Shown: piece after piece, positions 54,250 to 61,711 of the stretch
Layout of the letters: each line of letters opens with the position of its first letter
Numbering within the stretch: position 1 is the first letter of the stretch
DNA from: Paracoccus isoporae
Lineage (GTDB): Bacteria; Pseudomonadota; Alphaproteobacteria; Rhodobacterales; Rhodobacteraceae
Direction: 5' to 3'
Assembly (NCBI RefSeq): GCF_900101865.1
Contig: NZ_FNAH01000003.1
Location: forward strand, 186,001 to 250,000
DNA: 64,000 nt
Notes under the pieces: model-generated
Told to the model about the DNA's origin: nothing
What the model saw: the letters and a program-made list of their open reading frames with translations, nothing else
Databases searched by the model: none
Made by a program: the position numbers and the translations under genes

Positions 54250-55587
54250 TCACACCGCGATCAGCGCAATGCGGTGCTGCATGTTGTTGCCGTAGCCGCG
54301 CGGGTTCCAGCCCGGCGTGGTGGCCGGCTGGCTGACGCCGTTTGCATCGGTGGCCCGCGCCCAGACCTCGTAATACCCGGCCTCGGGCAGCGTCACCTCG
54401 GCACGCCAGCGTTGCCAGGCAAAGCGGTTGGGCGGCGGCTCCAGCGTGGCCTCCTGCCAGGTCTGGCCGAAATCGGTCGAGACATGCATCGCCGCGACAT
54501 CGCCATTGCCGGCCCAGGCATGGCCGCGGATCTCGGCCGCCTCGCCGGTCGCGACCTCGGTGCCGGTGCGCGGAAAGGTGACCAGCGATTTCACCGGCAT
54601 CTCGGTCATCACCACCATGTCGGATTCCGGCACCTCGGTCCCCGGCGCCACGGGATAGGCCGGCAGGCGATAGGAATAGCCGGTCATCTTCGCGCCGTCA
54701 TGTTCCTGGTCGCGGATCGTGATCCGGTTGAGATATTTCTGGCTGACCGATCCCGGATAGCCCGGGATCACCAGCCGCAGCGGGAAGCCGTGCAGTGCGG
54801 GAATATCCGCCCCGTTCATCGCCCAGGCGATCAGCGCATCCTCCTGCATCGCCTTGTCGATCGGCACCCCGCGCGAGATCACCTCCTTCTCGGGATCGCC
54901 CGACAGATGCACGTCATTGCCGTAATGCGCCGTGTAGACCGCGCTGTCCCTGACGCCCGCCTCGGCCAGCACATCGGCCAGCCGCACCCCGGTCCATTCC
55001 GGGCAGCCCACCGCGCCGGTCGTCCACTGGTTGCCCGAGGCGCCGGGGTTGAAGAAAGCCCGGCCATTGCCGCCGCATTCCAGCACCATCGCGCGGGTGA
55101 CAGTCTCGAAACGCGATTTCAGATCGTCGATGCTCAACTCCAGCGGGTTGTCCACCTCTCCGTCAATGGTCAGCATCCAGCCCGAGGCATCGGAGTCGAG
55201 CGCATTCTGCGGCACCAGCCCGTTCATGCGAATGAACATGTGCTCGTAAGGGGTGATGTCGTCATCCAGCAGATGCGCCGGGGTCTCGGCATTCAGCGGC
55301 CGGTCGCCCAGCACGATCAGCCCGTCCTTCTCGGCCATCATCGCCTGCCCGGTGTCCTGCGCGAGCGCCACCGGGATCAGCCCGGCGGGCAGGTTGCGCT
55401 GAAACGGGATGGTCATGCCCAGCATCGCGCCAAAGGCCGAGGCCCCGGTGGAGCGCAGAAACGCCCGCCGCGCCGGGTCGGTCCCCGTCCCCGTCCCCGT
55501 GCCGGTCCCGGTTGCGCCCGTGTCACCCGCCCCGGACTCTACCGCCTTGATGCCCTCATTCTGTTCCCTGTCCGCTTGGTCCGACAT
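54250..55587 (-). CDS. Sulfite oxidase/dehydrogenase molybdenum subunit (SorA/SoxC-like)
   Basis: 445 residues. Tat signal DPARRAFLRSTGASAFG (twin arginines 40-41) gives periplasmic export with bound molybdopterin. The Mo-coordinating cysteine is C171 in LECGGNGRAFF; the C-terminal dimerisation domain runs from about 325. It oxidises sulfite to sulfate. The region before the Tat motif carries an alternating Gly-Thr tract encoded by tandem hexamers. The start at 55587 is chosen for GGAGGGG just upstream; an earlier ATG (55626) adds 13 residues. Confidence 0.9.
   Translation of the reverse strand: MSDQADREQNEGIKAVESGAGDTGATGTGTGTGTGTDPARRAFLRSTGASAFGAMLGMTIPFQRNLPAGLIPVALAQDTGQAMMAEKDGLIVLGDRPLNAETPAHLLDDDITPYEHMFIRMNGLVPQNALDSDASGWMLTIDGEVDNPLELSIDDLKSRFETVTRAMVLECGGNGRAFFNPGASGNQWTTGAVGCPEWTGVRLADVLAEAGVRDSAVYTAHYGNDVHLSGDPEKEVISRGVPIDKAMQEDALIAWAMNGADIPALHGFPLRLVIPGYPGSVSQKYLNRITIRDQEHDGAKMTGYSYRLPAYPVAPGTEVPESDMVVMTEMPVKSLVTFPRTGTEVATGEAAEIRGHAWAGNGDVAAMHVSTDFGQTWQEATLEPPPNRFAWQRWRAEVTLPEAGYYEVWARATDANGVSQPATTPGWNPRGYGNNMQHRIALIAV
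55481..55516. repeat. Tandem hexamer tract inside the sulfite oxidase N-terminus
   Basis: Three perfect GTCCCC hexamers (55481-55498) followed by GTGCCG, GTCCCG and GTTGCG. On the coding strand this gives the Gly-Thr tract around residues 25-36, between the start and the Tat motif. Copy-number change by slippage would stay in frame. Confidence 0.75.
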
Positions 55588-55727
55588 GCCATTCCCCTCC
55601 TGCTGCGTGTCGCCTGGCTTCGCCATGTATCGCCCCGATCATCGCACAGAATTCCGCCATTCCAAAACCCGCTCTTCTCCGCCGCGCCGCGCCCGACCCG
55701 GCGCCAGCGAAACCGGCGCCGCACGAG

Positions 55728-55771
55728 AACGGTGCACGAACGGTGTACGCCCGGTGCACGGGGGGTGGACG
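55728..55771. repeat. Four tandem 11-bp units of the GGTGTACG repeat
   Basis: Units AACGGTGCACG, AACGGTGTACG, CCCGGTGCACG and GGGGGTGGACG, each 11 bp, head to tail. The core GGTG(C/T)ACG equals that of the two-unit array at 7817-7838 on the other strand. Spacing of one helical turn would place bound monomers on one face of the DNA. Confidence 0.75.
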
Positions 55772-55841
55772 GGCCGTGCGGCCCGGTTTGGTCAGCCGCC
55801 ATAGCCCCTGCTTATCCGAACCCCCGCAACATCGCAACATC

Positions 55842-55865
55842 ATGTATTTGTTACATTTAATACAT
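55842..55865. promoter_or_regulatory. Inverted repeat upstream of the envelope glycosylation operon
   Basis: ATGTATT (55842-55848) and AATACAT (55859-55865) are perfect 7-bp arms around a 10-base centre containing TGTTACA, itself a dyad. It lies 50 bases before the first ATG of the operon and is the best candidate regulator-binding site there. Regulator not known. Confidence 0.45.
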
Positions 55866-55915
55866 CGCCCCGTCGCATTCCGCGATTACTCGCAGAACAG
55901 GATGACGACGCGAAG

Positions 55916-56743
55916 ATGGAGACAGGCGTGAATCGCTCGGTGCAGCATGCTCAGCTCACCGCGCCGCAGCCCGTCGGGGCCACGGCGCCGGTCCTGTCCA
56001 TCGTCATCCCGATGCGGGACGAGGCCGCCTCCGTCGCACCCCTGCTGAACCGCTGCGTCGCCGCCATGGCCGGGATCGGCCCGTTCGAGATCTGCGTGAC
56101 CGATGACGGCTCGCGCGACGGCACGGCAGAGGCGCTGCGCGACTACGCGGCGCGGCACCAGACCACCGCGCTGACCGTCGTGACGCTCACCCGCTCCGCC
56201 GGGCAATCCGCCGCGCTGCACGAAGCGGTGCTGCACTCCCGCGCCCCGATCATCTGCACGCTGGACGGCGACGGCCAGAACCCGCCGGAGGAGATCGGCC
56301 GGGTCATCGCCCCGCTGATCGCGCCCGGCGCATCCACAGGGCTGGGTCTGGTCGCCGGGCAGCGGCGCAAGCGGCGCGACAGCGCGTCGAAGCGCCTGGC
56401 CTCCGCCATCGCCAACCGGATCCGCAGCGCGGTGCTGCGGGACGGCACACGGGACACGGGCTGCGGGCTCAAGGCGTTCCGCCGCGAGGCCTATCTGGCC
56501 CTGCCCTATTTCGATCACATGCACCGCTTCCTGCCGGCGCTGTTCCGCCGCGACGGCTGGGAGGTGGCGCTTGTCGATGTCGCCCATGCGCCGCGCCTGT
56601 CGGGCCGGTCGAAATACAGCAATCTCCAGCGTGCGCTCGTCGGCGTCACCGATCTGATCGGCGTGGCCTGGCTGATCCGCCGCCGCAAGCGCATCGCGCC
56701 GCCCGGCCGCAGCGTGACCCGCAGCGACGCGGCCCCGCGATGA
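55916..56743 (+). CDS. Glycosyltransferase family 2 (ArnC/dolichyl-phosphate mannose synthase-like)
   Basis: 275 residues. GT-A domain with LSIVIPMRDE (about 27-36), TDDGSRDGT and the metal motif CTLDGDGQNPP near residue 120; GCGLKAFRREAYLALP follows. No C-terminal transmembrane pair is obvious. Such enzymes load a sugar onto undecaprenyl phosphate, which the ArnT-like enzyme two genes downstream would use. The ATG at 55916 is internal to CGAAGATGG with only a weak ribosome site. Confidence 0.88.
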   Translation: METGVNRSVQHAQLTAPQPVGATAPVLSIVIPMRDEAASVAPLLNRCVAAMAGIGPFEICVTDDGSRDGTAEALRDYAARHQTTALTVVTLTRSAGQSAALHEAVLHSRAPIICTLDGDGQNPPEEIGRVIAPLIAPGASTGLGLVAGQRRKRRDSASKRLASAIANRIRSAVLRDGTRDTGCGLKAFRREAYLALPYFDHMHRFLPALFRRDGWEVALVDVAHAPRLSGRSKYSNLQRALVGVTDLIGVAWLIRRRKRIAPPGRSVTRSDAAPR

Positions 56744-57072
56744 AGGAGATGCTCTTCGCCCTGCTCCATATCGACGGCTGGAGCGAGTTCGCCTGGGTGG
56801 TGACCGGGCTTGCGGCGCAGATGGCCTTCGCCTCGCGTTTCCTGGTGCAATGGATCGCCTCCGAACGTGCCGGCCGGTCGCATATCCCCATCGCCTTCTG
56901 GTATCTCTCGATCGTCGGCGGCACGCTTCTCTTGGCCTACGCGCTGTATCGCCGCGACGTGGTGTTCATCCTGGGCCAGTCCACCGGGCTGATCGTCTAT
57001 CTGCGCAATCTGGTGCTGATCCACCGCGAGGCACGCCAGCCCGTGCCGTTGGCCGATCCCCCGGCCGGATAG
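56740..57072 (+). CDS. LAB_N-domain small membrane protein
   Basis: 110 residues with three hydrophobic segments. Matches the lipid-A-disaccharide synthase N-terminal (LAB_N) family: FASRFLVQWIASERAGRS, IPIAFWYLSIVGG and GQSTGLIVYLRNLVLI. Overlaps the GT2 stop as ATGA. The same GT2-LAB_N-ArnT order is common in lipid A or polyprenyl-sugar modification operons, where this protein may help flip or present the lipid. Confidence 0.87.
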   Translation: MKEMLFALLHIDGWSEFAWVVTGLAAQMAFASRFLVQWIASERAGRSHIPIAFWYLSIVGGTLLLAYALYRRDVVFILGQSTGLIVYLRNLVLIHREARQPVPLADPPAG

Positions 57073-57076
57073 GGCG

Positions 57077-58741
57077 ATGCGCGCTGCGCCCCATATCCCC
57101 GCCGTGCCGCGCCTGCGCCTGAACCGCACGGGCATCACGGCCTGCGCCGCGTTGTTGCTGGTCAGCCTGCTGGCGCTGATGCCGGGCATCGCAAGCCTGC
57201 CCGTGACCGACCGGGACGAGGCGCGTTTCGCCCAGGCCAGCCGCCAGATGGCCGTGTCGGGCGACTGGGTCGACATCAGGCTGCAGGACGCGCCGCGCTA
57301 CAAGAAGCCCGTCGGGATCTACTGGTTGCAGGCCACGGCGGTGACGCTGTCCGGGCAAGGCGCGCAATCAGCGATCTGGCTGCACCGCCTGCCCTCGCTG
57401 CTGTCGGCGGCCCTGGCCTGCGTCGCGCTGTCCTGGGCGGGGCGGCCGGTCGTCGGGCCACGCGCGGCGGCGATGGCCGGGCTGATGCTGTCCGCCACGC
57501 TGATCGTGCAGGTCGAGGCACGGCTCGCCACCACGGACGCCGCGCTGCTCCTGGCCAGCGTGGTGGCGATGGGGGCGTTGTTCCGCGCCGTGCTGGGACA
57601 GGCCGGGATCGGGGTGGCGGCGGCGTTCTGGCTGGCCGTCTCGGCCGGGCTGCTGCTCAAAGGGCCGGTGATCCTGCTGCCGGTGGCGGGATTGCTGCTG
57701 TGGCTGGGCCTGATGCAGCGCGGGATGCCGCGGATCACCGGACTCTACCCGCGGCACGGCCTCGCCCTGACGGCGGCTCTGGTGCTGCCCTGGTTCCTGG
57801 CGATCATCTGGCGCAGCGAGGGCGCCTTTCTGACCGAGTCCCTGCTGGGCGATTTCGGGGCCAAGCTGACCTCCGGCCAAGAAAGCCACGGCGCCCCGCC
57901 GGGCAGCTATCTGCTGGGTGTCCTGCTCAGCTTCTGGCCCTGGACGCTGTTTGCACCGCTGGCCGCCGCCTCTCTGTGGCAACGCCGTGCAGAGATCGAG
58001 GCGCGGCTGCTGGCCGGATGGGTCGTGCCTGCCTGGATCGTGCTGGAACTGGTGCCGACCAAGCTGATCCATTACCCGATGAATCTCTATCCCGCGCTGT
58101 TGCTGGCCGTGGCCGCCTGCGTCTGTGCCGTGGCAGACGGCGACAGGCGGTTCCGCGGCTGGCTGGCCGGGGCCGGAACGGCCGCGTTCCTGCTGGTGCT
58201 GACCGGCCTCGCGGTGCTGATGCTACTTGGCCCGATCCGGCTTGGGGAGGGTGTGGCGCCCCTTGCCGCGTTGGGCAGCGGAGCGGCGCTGCTGGCTGGA
58301 TGCTGGGCCGTGGTGGCGCTGTGGCGCGGCGGCATGGCGGTCGGGATCGGGATGCTGTGGCTCTGCGGGACGCTGATGCTCGGCACCGCGGCGGGCAGCG
58401 CCCTGCCCGCGATGCGCGATCTGTGGATCTCGGAGCGGCTGGCGGCGGCGGGGGCCGGCCATCTGTGTGGCGGGCCGGTGGCGCTTGCCGGGTTCCACGA
58501 GCCGAGCGCGGTGTTCCTGCTCGGCCGCGACACGGTGCTGACCGACGCTGAGACCGCCGAAACCCTGCTCTCGGACGGGCGCATCGCCGGGGCCTGGATC
58601 GCGGTGCCGCCGGGGGCCGCGCCTACGCCCGGCGCCGCCGCACAGATCACCGGTCTCAACTACGCCAACGGCCGGACACAGCGCCTTGAGCTGGTCCTGC
58701 CGGACCGGAATCCGCAAGAAAGCTGCGAGGCCCGCCGATGA
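57077..58741 (+). CDS. ArnT-like membrane glycosyltransferase (GT39/GT83 family)
   Basis: 554 residues, about 11-12 transmembrane segments. The first periplasmic loop has DRDEARFAQASRQM (about 49-62) with the catalytic acidic DE, followed by RYKKPVGIYWLQA, both hallmarks of ArnT-type polyprenyl-phosphate-sugar transferases. The soluble C-terminal ~100 residues face the periplasm. It transfers the sugar made available by the two genes before it to lipid A or another envelope acceptor. Confidence 0.87.
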   Translation: MRAAPHIPAVPRLRLNRTGITACAALLLVSLLALMPGIASLPVTDRDEARFAQASRQMAVSGDWVDIRLQDAPRYKKPVGIYWLQATAVTLSGQGAQSAIWLHRLPSLLSAALACVALSWAGRPVVGPRAAAMAGLMLSATLIVQVEARLATTDAALLLASVVAMGALFRAVLGQAGIGVAAAFWLAVSAGLLLKGPVILLPVAGLLLWLGLMQRGMPRITGLYPRHGLALTAALVLPWFLAIIWRSEGAFLTESLLGDFGAKLTSGQESHGAPPGSYLLGVLLSFWPWTLFAPLAAASLWQRRAEIEARLLAGWVVPAWIVLELVPTKLIHYPMNLYPALLLAVAACVCAVADGDRRFRGWLAGAGTAAFLLVLTGLAVLMLLGPIRLGEGVAPLAALGSGAALLAGCWAVVALWRGGMAVGIGMLWLCGTLMLGTAAGSALPAMRDLWISERLAAAGAGHLCGGPVALAGFHEPSAVFLLGRDTVLTDAETAETLLSDGRIAGAWIAVPPGAAPTPGAAAQITGLNYANGRTQRLELVLPDRNPQESCEARR

Positions 58742-60378
58742 CGATCACCCGGACCACCGGATCGCTGATGTTCCTGTCCCTGCTCGCGCTGAGTTTCCTG
58801 CTGGACGGGGCGGCTATGCGGCAGGTGGCGATGCTGCCGGAGTGGGTCGTCACAATCGCCGGCGAGGCAACGGTGATCGGCAACAGCGCCTGGCTGGGCA
58901 TCACCCTGCCGCTGATCGCAATCAGCGCCGCCGTGACCATGCAAAGCCGCGCCAGCGAGGCCGCGCGCGGGCGGGCATCGCTGGTGCTGAAGCTCTGCGT
59001 CGCGATCTTTCTCAGCGTGCTGCTGAGCGGTGTCGCGGTGCAGATCCTCAAGCACGGTTTCGGCCGCGCCCGCCCGGAATGGTTCGGCGAACTGGGCGCC
59101 TTTGCCTGGCGGCCCTATGCGTTCGATTTCTCCTTCAACAGCTTCCCCTCCGGCCATGCCACCACGCTCGGCGCGGTCGGGTTCTTCCTGCTGCGGCTGT
59201 TCCCCCGGCAGTGGCGGCTGATCGCGGCGTTCGGCGTTCTGGGCGGCGCGACGCGGATCGTCACGCAGCAGCACTACCCCTCTGACGTGGTGGCCGGGCT
59301 GGGGCTGGGGCTGGCGACAAGCTGGGCGCTGTGCCGCGCGCTCGCCCTGCGCGGACAGCTTCCCGTGCTGGACGGCAGAACCGTCGCACCGCTCGCCGCG
59401 CGGGCCCGGCTGGGCTGGCGTCGCATGACGCAGCGCAGGCCCGGCACCAGACGCCCGCGGGTGGACGGGCTCTACCTGTCGCTGCTGATCGGCACGCTGA
59501 TCGCGCTGAACGCCGCCATCATGCTGTTTCTGGCCGCGCCGCGCATCGATCTTGCAGTGTCCGGCCTGTTCCATGACGGACGCGCCGCCTTCCCAATGGC
59601 ACAAAGCGAGGCGCTGAACGCGGTCCGGCATGTGTTCATGCGCGGCACCCAGCTTGTCGCGCTCGGGTCGTTGATCCTCTATCTGGGCTGGCTGCGGCTG
59701 GGATCGCGGCTGCAGATTCCCAGAGCCGTGCCGTTCTATGCAACCGCCTGTTTCGCCCTGGGTCCGGCGCTGCTCGTGAACGGGGTGTTCAAATCCTACT
59801 GGGGCCGTGCGCGCCCCGACGCGGTGGAGCAGTTCGGCGGGATGCAGCGTTTCACCCTGCCCTTCGAGCGGGCCGATCAATGCCTGTCCAACTGCTCCTT
59901 CCCGTCGGGCGAGGGGGCGGGCATCGCCATGCTCGCCATCCTGGCCGCAACCCTGTGCTGGCCCTGGCTGCGGGGGCGCAAGCGCGTGATGGCGGCGGGT
60001 GCGGGGCTGGCCTTGTTCGGCATCGGTTTGCGCGTCGCCATGGGCCGCCATTTCCTGAGCGACTCGGTCTTCTCGGTCCTGCTCATGGCGCTGACGGCCC
60101 TGCTGATCTGGCGCATCTGCGACATGGGACGACACCGCCCCGCCCTGCGCATGGCGGCGATCCGCCATGACAGCGATGTCGTTCGCAACTATCTTTCCGG
60201 GCCTGCCCGCGATGGCGCCAGCCTGTCCGGCGATGCCCGCACCGTGACGGCCGCCTGCTGGCATGTCCTGCGCATCGCCGGCAGCCAGTTGCGCGCGTTG
60301 GCATCGGCATTGGATCTCGGTTCGGCGGGCCTCCTGCCGCCGCGGAACCGGCCGCTGCGCATGGGAAGCCAGCCGTAA
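58738..60378 (+). CDS. Tandem PAP2 phosphatase-like membrane protein
   Basis: 546 residues holding two PAP2 modules. Module 1: KHGFGRARP (about 103), SFPSGHATTLG (about 138) and RIVTQQHYPSD (about 177), all three phosphatase motifs present. Module 2: KSYWGRARP (about 351), SFPSGEGAG (about 386) and LRVAMGRHFLSD (about 434). Module 2 has E in place of the usual H of SGH, a substitution I recall from some related proteins. Each half has about six helices. Likely acts on lipid phosphates such as lipid A or undecaprenyl pyrophosphate. ATGA overlap with arnT-like gene. Confidence 0.86.
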   Translation: MTITRTTGSLMFLSLLALSFLLDGAAMRQVAMLPEWVVTIAGEATVIGNSAWLGITLPLIAISAAVTMQSRASEAARGRASLVLKLCVAIFLSVLLSGVAVQILKHGFGRARPEWFGELGAFAWRPYAFDFSFNSFPSGHATTLGAVGFFLLRLFPRQWRLIAAFGVLGGATRIVTQQHYPSDVVAGLGLGLATSWALCRALALRGQLPVLDGRTVAPLAARARLGWRRMTQRRPGTRRPRVDGLYLSLLIGTLIALNAAIMLFLAAPRIDLAVSGLFHDGRAAFPMAQSEALNAVRHVFMRGTQLVALGSLILYLGWLRLGSRLQIPRAVPFYATACFALGPALLVNGVFKSYWGRARPDAVEQFGGMQRFTLPFERADQCLSNCSFPSGEGAGIAMLAILAATLCWPWLRGRKRVMAAGAGLALFGIGLRVAMGRHFLSDSVFSVLLMALTALLIWRICDMGRHRPALRMAAIRHDSDVVRNYLSGPARDGASLSGDARTVTAACWHVLRIAGSQLRALASALDLGSAGLLPPRNRPLRMGSQP

Positions 60379-60501
60379 CCGGCGCCGCTCGGCCAGCGAT
60401 ATGGCCGGGGGCGGGCGATGCCTGCGTGTGACGGGCGAGGCAACTTTTCCGCAGTCTCGGACGTAGACCACGGAAGTGAGTTCAGCCCGCGGGAGCGCCC
60501 C

Positions 60502-60900
60502 ATGCAGATCGTCATTCTTTACATCTCCACCCTGGTCATTTTCCTGGCCATCGACGTGGTCGGCATCAGCCAGATCATCCGCCCGGTTTTCGAGCGCCAT
60601 GTCGGCGACCTCTTGGCAGAGCCGTTCCGCATGGTGCCCGCGGCCGCTTTCTATTCGGCCTATATCGTCGGGGTGCTGTATTTCGTCTCGGTCCCGGCCC
60701 TGGCCGAGGATCGCGCGCTCAAGGCGTTGTTCGCGGGCGCGCTGATCGGGCTGATGTGCTATGGCACCTATGAGTTCACCAATTACGCCACGCTGCGGGA
60801 CTGGTCGATGCAGCAGGTCGTCACCGACACGATCTGGGGCGGTTTCCTGACCGGCTTCTCGGCCTGGGCCGGCGTGGTCATGACCCGCTGGCTGACGTGA
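60502..60900 (+). CDS. DUF2177 membrane protein
   Basis: 132 residues, four hydrophobic helices. Ends of helices carry the family pattern: FLAIDVVGI near the N-terminus, CYGTYEFTNYATLRDW near residue 80, and DTIWGGFLTG. The family often sits in light- or singlet-oxygen-stress gene groups with photolyase-like proteins, as here. GGGAG precedes the ATG at 60502; the longer upstream frame is not used. Confidence 0.88.
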   Translation: MQIVILYISTLVIFLAIDVVGISQIIRPVFERHVGDLLAEPFRMVPAAAFYSAYIVGVLYFVSVPALAEDRALKALFAGALIGLMCYGTYEFTNYATLRDWSMQQVVTDTIWGGFLTGFSAWAGVVMTRWLT

Positions 60901-61559
60901 GCGCGCTTGTCATCGGTGACAGCGGCGGGATCGGCGCGGCAGTGGCGGCCCGGCTGCGCGAGCAGGGGCAGGATGTCACCGGGCTGTCGCGCCGGGACGG
61001 GCTGGAACTGACCGACCAACAGAGCGTGGCCGAGGCCGCCGAGGGGCTGGAGGGGCAGTCCTTCGATCTGATCTTCAACGCCACCGGCGCGCTTGTCATT
61101 GACGGCTACGCGCCCGAAAAGACCATCCGCGCCATCGACGCCGAAGGGATGGCCGCCCAATTCGCGCTGAACGCCATCGGGGTGGCGCTGCTGCTGCGGT
61201 ATTTCTCGCCGCTGCTCGCCCAGGACAGGCGGGCCGTCTTCGCCTCGCTCTCGGCCCGTGTCGGCTCCATCGGGGATAACGGGTTTGGCGGCTGGATCAG
61301 CTATCGCGCCGCCAAGGCCGCGCAGAACCAGATCATCCGCACCGCCGCCATCGAGATCGCCCGCAAGAACGACCAGGCCATCGTTGTCGCCCTGCATCCC
61401 GGCACGGTGGAAACCCGGCTGACCGCCAAATACGCCGAAAACTACCCGACCATCACGGCCGAGACATCGGCCGAGGCGCTGCTGGGTGTGATCGACGGGC
61501 TGACCCCCGACGACACTGGCAGTTTCCGGGACTGGAAGGGCAAGCCGGTCGAATGGTGA
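60897..61559 (+). CDS. Short-chain dehydrogenase/reductase
   Basis: 220 residues. Rossmann start ALVIGDSGGIGAAVA, NATGALV in place of NNAG, catalytic YRAAK after SLSARVGS. A GTG start overlaps the DUF2177 TGA (GTGA). Similar to C-factor-like SDRs that accompany cryB/phr genes; substrate unknown. Confidence 0.85.
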   Translation: MSALVIGDSGGIGAAVAARLREQGQDVTGLSRRDGLELTDQQSVAEAAEGLEGQSFDLIFNATGALVIDGYAPEKTIRAIDAEGMAAQFALNAIGVALLLRYFSPLLAQDRRAVFASLSARVGSIGDNGFGGWISYRAAKAAQNQIIRTAAIEIARKNDQAIVVALHPGTVETRLTAKYAENYPTITAETSAEALLGVIDGLTPDDTGSFRDWKGKPVEW

Positions 61560-61711
61560 AGATGCGCCGCAAGGGCGATCTGCCGACCAAGATCTGCGTC
61601 ACCTGCGGGCGGAGCTTTGCGTGGCGGCGCAAATTCGCGAAGGATTGGGCGGCGGTGAAATACTGCTCCGAACGCTGCCGTCGCAGCAGGCCGCGCTCTC
61701 AGCCCTCATAG
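61553..61711 (+). CDS. DUF2256 small zinc-ribbon-like protein
   Basis: 52 residues, beginning MVKMRRKGDLPTKICVTCGR. Two cysteine pairs C15-x2-C18 and C38-x3-C42 plus conserved W24 and W32 fit DUF2256, a tiny family commonly linked to photolyase-related genes. The start overlaps the SDR stop by seven bases and the 3' end overlaps the convergent photolyase gene by 13 bases. Confidence 0.87.
   Translation: MVKMRRKGDLPTKICVTCGRSFAWRRKFAKDWAAVKYCSERCRRSRPRSQPS

Larger units (their letters stand above)
55588..55915. other. Divergent intergenic region between sulfite oxidase and envelope operon
   Basis: 328 bases without a credible gene; short frames here are repeat-derived. It contains the tandem 11-bp repeat (55728-55771) and the inverted repeat ATGTATT-N10-AATACAT (55842-55865). 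The last ~100 bases are AT-richer, as expected for a promoter. Confidence 0.55.

Noticed and set aside
53842..55860. 672-codon open frame on the + strand
   Set aside because: Antisense to the sulfite oxidase and cytochrome genes, both supported by cofactor motifs.
60439..60465. GGCAAC-N17-CGTA upstream of the DUF2177 gene as an ECF-sigma promoter
   Set aside because: Resembles an ECF promoter only with mismatches in both boxes; the stress-module context makes it tempting but the sequence alone does not support it.
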